NCBI GenBank assembly: GCA_043772355.1
Contig: JAYVGI010000094.1
Coordinates: forward strand, 1-9,600
DNA: 9,600 nt
Direction of reading: 5' to 3'
DNA from: JAAFIP01 sp043772355
GTDB taxonomy: Bacteria; Pseudomonadota; Gammaproteobacteria; Burkholderiales; Burkholderiaceae_C
Shown piece after piece: positions 6,291 to 9,600 of the stretch. A model generated the notes under the pieces. The model did not search any database. It was not told the origin of the DNA and saw only the letters and a program-made list of their open reading frames with translations. A program made the translations under genes and the position numbers. How positions within the stretch are numbered: the first letter of the stretch is position 1; each line of letters begins with the position of its first letter.

Positions 6291-6318
6291 CGGGATGGAC
6301 GTACTACGCACCATCCCG
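6291..6318. repeat. Perfect 8-bp inverted repeat CGGGATGG-N12-CCATCCCG
   Basis: CGGGATGG (6291-6298) and CCATCCCG (6311-6318) are exact reverse complements around a 12-base spacer, in the 225-bp non-coding interval between the hemerythrin and MFS starts. There is no T-tract on either side, so a terminator is unlikely. It could be an operator or a leader hairpin in the hemerythrin transcript. Confidence 0.4.
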
Positions 6319-6325
6319 GCCTCAC

Positions 6326-6339
6326 TTGATTTATATCAA
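6326..6339. promoter_or_regulatory. Perfect FNR/ANR-type box
   Basis: TTGAT-TTAT-ATCAA matches the FNR-family consensus TTGAT-N4-ATCAA at all ten specified positions. Its centre is about 104 bp upstream of the hemerythrin start (minus) and 121 bp upstream of the MFS start (plus), so it could control either or both. No convincing -10 hexamer is visible at class II spacing on either side, so the direction is undecided. O2-sensing (FNR/ANR) and NO-sensing (DNR/NnrR) regulators share this site type. Confidence 0.65.
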
Positions 6340-6354
6340 CAGGTACAAGGCCTG

Positions 6355-6373
6355 GTCTGTGCGCCAGCGCACA
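6355..6373. promoter_or_regulatory. Palindromic operator-like site GTC-TGTGCG-CCAG-CGCACA, copy 2
   Basis: TGTGCG (6358-6363) and CGCACA (6368-6373) form a perfect inverted repeat, extendable to 7 bp per arm around CA. It matches the site at 1038-1056 at 16 of 19 positions, including the flanking GTC and all of both half-sites. The centre is 33 bp from the centre of the FNR box. If that box drives the MFS gene as a class II promoter, this palindrome would cover the -10/+1 region, a repressor-like position. The regulator is unknown. Confidence 0.5.
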
Positions 6374-6453
6374 ACGCACTTAGTTTGCGTAATCGCAACG
6401 CCCGCCCCCTTTGCCCCGGTTACGATGCCCGTTCCAATCTCGTATATTTCTCA

Positions 6454-7647
6454 ATGACTGAGCCCACTGACCCCAAAGCCACGAAGTTTGGCGTACATCC
6501 TGACGTGCTCAAGCTCGGCCTCGTGAGCTTCTTGACCGACCTCAGTTCGGAAATGATTTTTTCCGTGTTTGCGATCTTTTTTACGACGGTTGCCGGTGCA
6601 TCGGCGGCGCTACTCGGTGTCGTGGAAGGTTTGGCAGACCTGTCGGCATCGTCACTCAATTATTTTGCCGGCTGGTTGTCTGACCGCACCGGCAAGCGCA
6701 AAGTGTTTGCCTTGGCCGGCTATGGGTTTTCTACGCTGGCCAAAGTGATTTTGCTGGTGAGCAGTTCTATCGCTGGCTTAACGATTTTTCGCGTCATCGA
6801 GCGACTGGGCAAAGGCTTTAGAGGGCCGCCGCGCGACGCGTGGCTGTCGTCAGTGGCTGACAAAGACGCCCGAGGCTACGCATTCGGCGTGCACAAGGCG
6901 CTGGACAAATCGGGTGCGGTGTTTGGCCCGCTGGTAGCGTATGGGTTGTTGTCGTGGCTAGGGGAAGGTGCTTCCACCTACCACGTCCTGTTTTGGGTAG
7001 CCATGGTGCCCGCGGTGCTCAGTATGGTGGCTTTGAGCTTCATCAAGGACCAACCAGCACCCCAGCGCCAGCGCGAGAACATGTTTGAAACATGGCGGGC
7101 GCTGAGCCCTGATTTTAAGCGTTACCTGGTTACTGCAGGTATCTTCTCTTTGGCCTACTTTAGTTTTGGTTTTTTTCTGTTGCGCGCCCACAGCGTGGGC
7201 TTCTCGGTCAAAGAAACGGTTTTGCTTTATGCCCTGTTTAACGTTGCCTGCGTGATCGCTGCGCCGCTGATCGGCAAACTGAGCGATAAAGTCAAAAGGC
7301 CACGCATGATCATGCTGGGTTACTTCACCTATCTGGTCATGAGCCTGGGCTTCGCATTTGCAAGTGCCCAGTGGCAGGTATTGGTGCTGTTCATACTTTA
7401 CGGTGTGTTCTACGCCATAGACGAAGCGCAAAACAAAGCCTTCATTGCCGACCTGGAGCAAACCCGGCGCGCCTCTGCTATTGGCCTGTACAACTTTGTA
7501 ACCGGAGTCATTTACCTGCCAGCTTCGTTGATTGCCGGGGCGCTGTGGTTGCTCAATCCCTCCGCAGCATTTCTGCTGGCGGCTGCAATTGCCGGCACCG
7601 CATTGGTAGTGTTTATTTTCCAACGTCGAGGCCATTCCGGAATTTGA
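6454..7647 (+). CDS. Major facilitator superfamily (MFS) transporter
   Basis: The 397-residue integral membrane protein has about 12 predicted hydrophobic segments. N-terminal features are VSFLTDLSSEMIFSVFAIFF (TM1) and the MFS signature loop between TM2 and TM3, FAGWLSDRTGKRKVFALAGYG. A second conserved stretch, VIERLGKGFRGPPRDAWLSS, is followed by GYAFGVHKALDKSGAVFGPL. The C-half repeat of the loop motif reads GKLSDKVKRPRMIMLGY. This belongs to the MFS subgroup with the 'R(V/I)xxRxGKGxRxxPRD' element; the substrate cannot be deduced. The frame is open back to 6277, but MTEPTDPKATKFGVHPDVLKL at 6454 is the natural start. No Shine-Dalgarno is visible, so the start is less certain than the gene. 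It diverges from the hemerythrin gene across a region with an FNR box and a palindrome, suggesting shared redox control. Confidence 0.9.
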   Translation: MTEPTDPKATKFGVHPDVLKLGLVSFLTDLSSEMIFSVFAIFFTTVAGASAALLGVVEGLADLSASSLNYFAGWLSDRTGKRKVFALAGYGFSTLAKVILLVSSSIAGLTIFRVIERLGKGFRGPPRDAWLSSVADKDARGYAFGVHKALDKSGAVFGPLVAYGLLSWLGEGASTYHVLFWVAMVPAVLSMVALSFIKDQPAPQRQRENMFETWRALSPDFKRYLVTAGIFSLAYFSFGFFLLRAHSVGFSVKETVLLYALFNVACVIAAPLIGKLSDKVKRPRMIMLGYFTYLVMSLGFAFASAQWQVLVLFILYGVFYAIDEAQNKAFIADLEQTRRASAIGLYNFVTGVIYLPASLIAGALWLLNPSAAFLLAAAIAGTALVVFIFQRRGHSGI

Positions 7648-8010
7648 TCCCTCTTGGATATTTCCAAGTATTCTGACCTCTAGCCCTTAAAAATATTGCG
7701 CAAGCAGCTATAAGTTTTAAAACGTACCCGCACAGCACCTTAAATTTTTGCGTCGTACATCTCGCGCTTGCGGATTTTTTGACCAGCAAGGTTCTACTCC
7801 TGCGCTCACGTTGATGCCATATGTGTAGGAGCTTTCTGATCCGAAGTCGGGCGATCTGTCCATCCCATGTAAGGCGTAGTCTGGCAGCGCTGCACGGCAT
7901 GCGCATCGAAAATTTATGCAGCCGTTGAATGGGCGGCAACAGCGGCAGGCTGGCAGCACCCAAATTTGTCCAGACTGTTTTTACATCTACTTCACCACTG
8001 AAAGAAATTT
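7648..8010. other. Gene-free interval between MFS and the stress-type gene
   Basis: I see no convincing protein here: the open frames lack composition, ribosome sites and recognisable motifs. It starts with the hairpin described separately, then an AT-rich part with a perfect GTTTTAAAAC palindrome (7714-7723), then a more GC-rich part. No FNR-type box and no clear sigma-70 promoter were found, although a promoter for the 8011 gene must lie here. A small RNA cannot be excluded. Confidence 0.4.
7653..7668 (+). terminator. Hairpin just after the MFS stop, possible weak terminator
   Basis: CTTGGA-TATT-TCCAAG is a perfect 6-bp stem with a 4-base loop beginning 6 bases after the stop codon. It is followed by TATTCT rather than a true U-run, so termination may be weak; the hairpin could instead stabilise the mRNA 3' end. 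Confidence 0.4.
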
Positions 8011-8535
8011 ATGATAATCAGCGAAAAACCATTAATGACCGGACTATTTCCCGACCGCGACAGCGCGGAAAAAGGCTACCAAGCGTTATCGGAACGCGGC
8101 TACTCCAAAGATGACATCAACGTGGTCATGTCCGATGACACCAAAAAGCGCCACTTCACCTCCACTGGCACAGAAACCGAACTGGGCAATAAAGCCGCAG
8201 AAGGTGCCGGCGTTGGCGGTGCCATTGGTGGCACGGTAGGCGCAATTGCTGCAGCCATTGCAGCCGTAGGTACGAGCATTGCCATTCCAGGTCTTGGCCT
8301 GGTGTTGGCCGGGCCAATAGCAGCGGCGCTGGCCGGTGCGGGTGCGGGCGCAGCTACGGGCGGCATTGTCGGGGCATTGGTAGGCTGGAACATGCCGGAA
8401 GAGCGCGTCAAGGAGTATGACGAAGGTATTCGCAACGGTGGCATTTTGATGGGAGTGCGCCCACGCAGCGATGAAGATGCAACGCACCTCAGCACAGCGT
8501 GGAAAAATAATCGCGCACAGGACGTTTACAGTTAA
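8011..8535 (+). CDS. General-stress-type protein with glycine-zipper membrane region
   Basis: The 174-residue product starts with a ferredoxin-like 'general stress protein 17M' pattern. It reads MTGLFPDRDSAEKGYQALSERGYSKDDINVVMSD (9-42), as in proteins that couple a YflT-like domain to a membrane region. Residues about 64-126 are an alternating Gly/Ala-rich glycine zipper (GAGVGGAIGGTVGAIAAAIA, then LAGAGAGAATGGIVGALVGW). A charged C-terminal part follows (EERVKEYDEGIRNGGILMGVRPRSDEDATHLSTAWK), which resembles the second half of the split domain. It is probably a stress-induced, membrane-associated protein of unknown biochemical role. The start at 8011 is preceded by GAAAG; an internal ATG at 8035 is an alternative. 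The gene is followed by a strong intrinsic terminator at 8576, so it is likely monocistronic. Confidence 0.82.
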   Translation: MIISEKPLMTGLFPDRDSAEKGYQALSERGYSKDDINVVMSDDTKKRHFTSTGTETELGNKAAEGAGVGGAIGGTVGAIAAAIAAVGTSIAIPGLGLVLAGPIAAALAGAGAGAATGGIVGALVGWNMPEERVKEYDEGIRNGGILMGVRPRSDEDATHLSTAWKNNRAQDVYS

Positions 8536-9150
8536 CTATGTTGATCGGTGGGCTGATTGAACTGCCCGTGACGAGCCGCCAGCCTATGAGCTGGCGGTTT
8601 AATTTTTTGCCCGCAGTGGCCCTGTTGATCTGGTCGAGCAAACGCTCGGGCTTCGTGGCTTGCTCCATCAGCTGCATATCTGGATCCTCTTCAAAACCAG
8701 CCCCTACTTTGTCAGCTATGCTGCGCAGAATTCTGAGCATCTGTGTATTGCCCTGCTCAGTCAGTAAATTGATCTGTAAGTCCAATTGGCTTCGCTGCTT
8801 GTCCATCTGCGCTTCTCGGTTCTGGGTTATCAATATGAATGTTGACAGAAAGATGGCCTCGATAGAAAGCGAAAAATTCAACAAATTGAAAGGCAAAGAA
8901 TCGTAATGAACTGCCACCCAAGGCGAGGTGTTGCAGGCAATCCAAAAGTAAAAATTACCATGTGAATCCATACAAGAGTCATGGTTCCGCAAAACTCCGC
9001 CACACGCGCAGCAAATCGCTGGGCCAGGGTGATGTCTGCCTGGGCCGCATCCTCTTTATGATTGGATGGCGCGGCTTGATGACACTGTCCTACAGCGTGT
9101 GACCCACGGCATTTACAAGATGATGTCGGGCAATGTTGCCCTGCGTTCAT
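8489..9150 (-). pseudogene. DUF1003 membrane protein, interrupted by a frameshift
   Basis: Two minus-strand frames together spell one DUF1003 protein. The 5' frame (from ATG 9150) ends with ITLAQRFAARVAEFCGTMTLVWIHMVIFTF, the usual first membrane segment. The 3' frame resumes with WIACNTSPWVAVHYDSLPFN, then the diagnostic LLNFSLSIEAIFLSTFILIT, QNR and LDLQINLLTEQ. The switch is at the T4-5 homopolymers (A-runs at 8944-8947 and 8950-8954 on the plus strand). One missing base there explains the break, so this is either a genuine inactivating indel or a sequencing error. The 3' frame also runs on past the expected end, through the neighbour's terminator into its 3' coding end (8489-8535). A second shift at the A6 run near 8602-8608 would produce a stop at once. 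The N-terminus has three Cys in the family's usual zinc-ribbon-like place. Start 9150 is a best guess. Function of the family is unknown. Confidence 0.75.
8576..8608 (+). terminator. Rho-independent terminator of the stress-type gene
   Basis: CCGCCAGC (8576-8583) pairs perfectly with GCTGGCGG (8590-8597) across a 6-base loop and is followed by TTTAATTTTTT. The T-tract lies only on the plus-strand side, so it terminates the gene ending at 8535. It lies inside the 3' part of the opposing DUF1003 reading frame. Confidence 0.85.
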
Positions 9151-9162
9151 ACTGAATATCCG

Positions 9163-9233
9163 ATGTCCAAAACCACCAACCACGGCGTAGCCTTTGACGA
9201 TAACCAGCAGCCACTGAAAGCGGTCCTGCGCAA
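9163..9233 (+). pseudogene. Possible 5' remnant of a catalase gene
   Basis: From ATG 9163 the frame reads MSKTTNHGVAFDDNQQPLKA, closely resembling the catalase N-terminus of the form 'TTNxGxxxxDNQNSLxAGPRGP'. Immediately after LKA the next frame reads GPA, so a single lost G in the GCGGTCC stretch would restore 'LKAGP'. No further catalase sequence (the 'LLxDxxxxEKxxHFDRE' region) follows in any frame I read, so at most the first 25 codons are present. The start lies only 12 bp from the divergent DUF1003 start, which is unusual for intact genes. The similarity is short and could be chance. Confidence 0.35.
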
Positions 9234-9438
9234 GCAACAAAAGCGTCCGTCAATGGGAAGGTGTCTGAACGATCAAAGACGATGGCCAAATGCATACTTC
9301 GCAAACTTGGGACTGTTCGCCATGGAGACAGCCCATCCGAGCGCGAGCCAATCCCGATGAGGAAACCACTGACTGGAGAGTCAGCGCAGCGCTGCGTTTG
9401 GGCCTGTAGCTCGCGCCAGCGCAGGTGCATTTCCGGCT

Positions 9439-9463
9439 CCCTCTCCCGCACTGCTGGAGAGGG
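9439..9463. repeat. Inverted repeat CCCTCTCC-N9-GGAGAGGG
   Basis: This is a perfect 8-bp inverted repeat (9439-9446 with 9456-9463), followed by CTGGGGTGAGGGCG. The CCCTCTCCC...GGAGAGGGCTGGGGTGAGGG pattern is a frequent intergenic repeat in proteobacterial genomes. No T-tract follows on the plus strand. Confidence 0.6.
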
Positions 9464-9499
9464 CTGGGGTGAGGGCGCTAGCCAGCGGGAAAAACAAAT

Positions 9500-9573
9500 G
9501 GGGTCAGATCAAAATTCAGGAAGACCCTCTGTTCGGAGCGCGCAACGCCCCAACGAAATTTTGCTCTGACCCC
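9500..9573. mobile_element. Small palindromic element with GGGGTCAGA ends (RAYT/MITE-like)
   Basis: GGGGTCAGATCAAAATT (9500-9516) and AATTTTGCTCTGACCCC (9557-9573) are inverted repeats matching at 16 of 17 positions and enclosing 40 bases with no gene. Ends of the GGGGTCAGAxxAAAATT type are familiar to me beside REP-associated (Y1/IS200-like) tyrosine transposases and as dispersed REP/MITE-like units. No transposase is in the window, so this would be a non-autonomous copy or the edge of a larger element. Confidence 0.55.
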
Positions 9574-9600
9574 TTTTGCGGACTTTGCCTCGCACCAGAC

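Larger units (their letters stand above)
9234..9600. other. Gene-free right end of the window
   Basis: No intact gene is recognised. One open plus frame covers about 9261-9569 but runs straight through both inverted-repeat elements, and its translation has no family resemblance. The interval appears to be intergenic repeat-rich DNA following gene decay. Confidence 0.5.

Noticed and set aside
8086..8495. Long open minus-strand frames opposite the stress-type gene
   Set aside because: They are shadows produced by Gly/Ala-rich codons; their translations are low-complexity and lack ribosome sites.
9261..9569. Open plus frame of about 100 codons at the right end
   Set aside because: It passes through two inverted-repeat elements and its translation shows no recognisable domain.

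Overview
The window looks like chromosomal accessory or stress-response DNA from a betaproteobacterium, most likely a Burkholderiales/Comamonadaceae-type facultative anaerobe of the Rhodoferax or Polaromonas kind. This placement is inferred from the gene set (HiPIP, small Pro-rich protein, DUF883/YqjE-type membrane genes, DUF1003), moderate GC, codon use and FNR-type sites. It was not tested by any search.

Layout. 90-407 (-) is a short, apparently C-terminally truncated bacterial eRF1-like 'translational machinery' protein behind an FNR-like box. 568-978 (-) is a high-potential iron-sulfur protein (HiPIP) with a twin-arginine signal and a possible lipobox. 1169-1399 (+) is a small Pro/Asp-rich protein. 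1579-1989 (+) is a stand-alone receiver protein, convergent with 1996-2628 (-), a NarL/FixJ-type response regulator. That regulator diverges from 2685-4049 (+), a CHASE3 histidine kinase of the HisKA_3/NarX-UhpB type. 4228-5686 (+) is a run of four small membrane-protein genes: DUF1328, DUF883/ElaB-like, YqjE-like, and an unknown gene translationally coupled to it. 5683-6228 (-) is a hemerythrin-domain protein, and 6454-7647 (+) is an MFS transporter. 7648-8010 is gene-free. 8011-8535 (+) is a glycine-zipper general-stress-type protein followed by a clear terminator. 8489-9150 (-) is a DUF1003 membrane protein broken by a frameshift. 9151-9600 has no intact gene but holds a catalase-like 5' remnant and two inverted-repeat elements of intergenic or RAYT/MITE character.

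How it may fit together (inference). The theme is redox, oxygen and envelope stress: a periplasmic electron carrier, an O2/NO-type diiron protein, small stress-associated membrane proteins and a two-component system with an extra receiver. Two FNR-type boxes (466-479 and 6326-6339) suggest oxygen- or NO-dependent control.

The observation I rate highest is a 19-base motif, GTCTGTGCGC-N3-CGCACA. It occurs twice in non-coding DNA, upstream of HiPIP and in the hemerythrin/MFS divergent region, and contains a perfect 6-bp inverted repeat both times. In the second place it lies 33 bp (about three helical turns) from a perfect FNR box. It may be the operator of an unassigned regulator linking these loci. 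I saw no CRISPR array, tRNA, rRNA, complete insertion sequence or obvious defence system.
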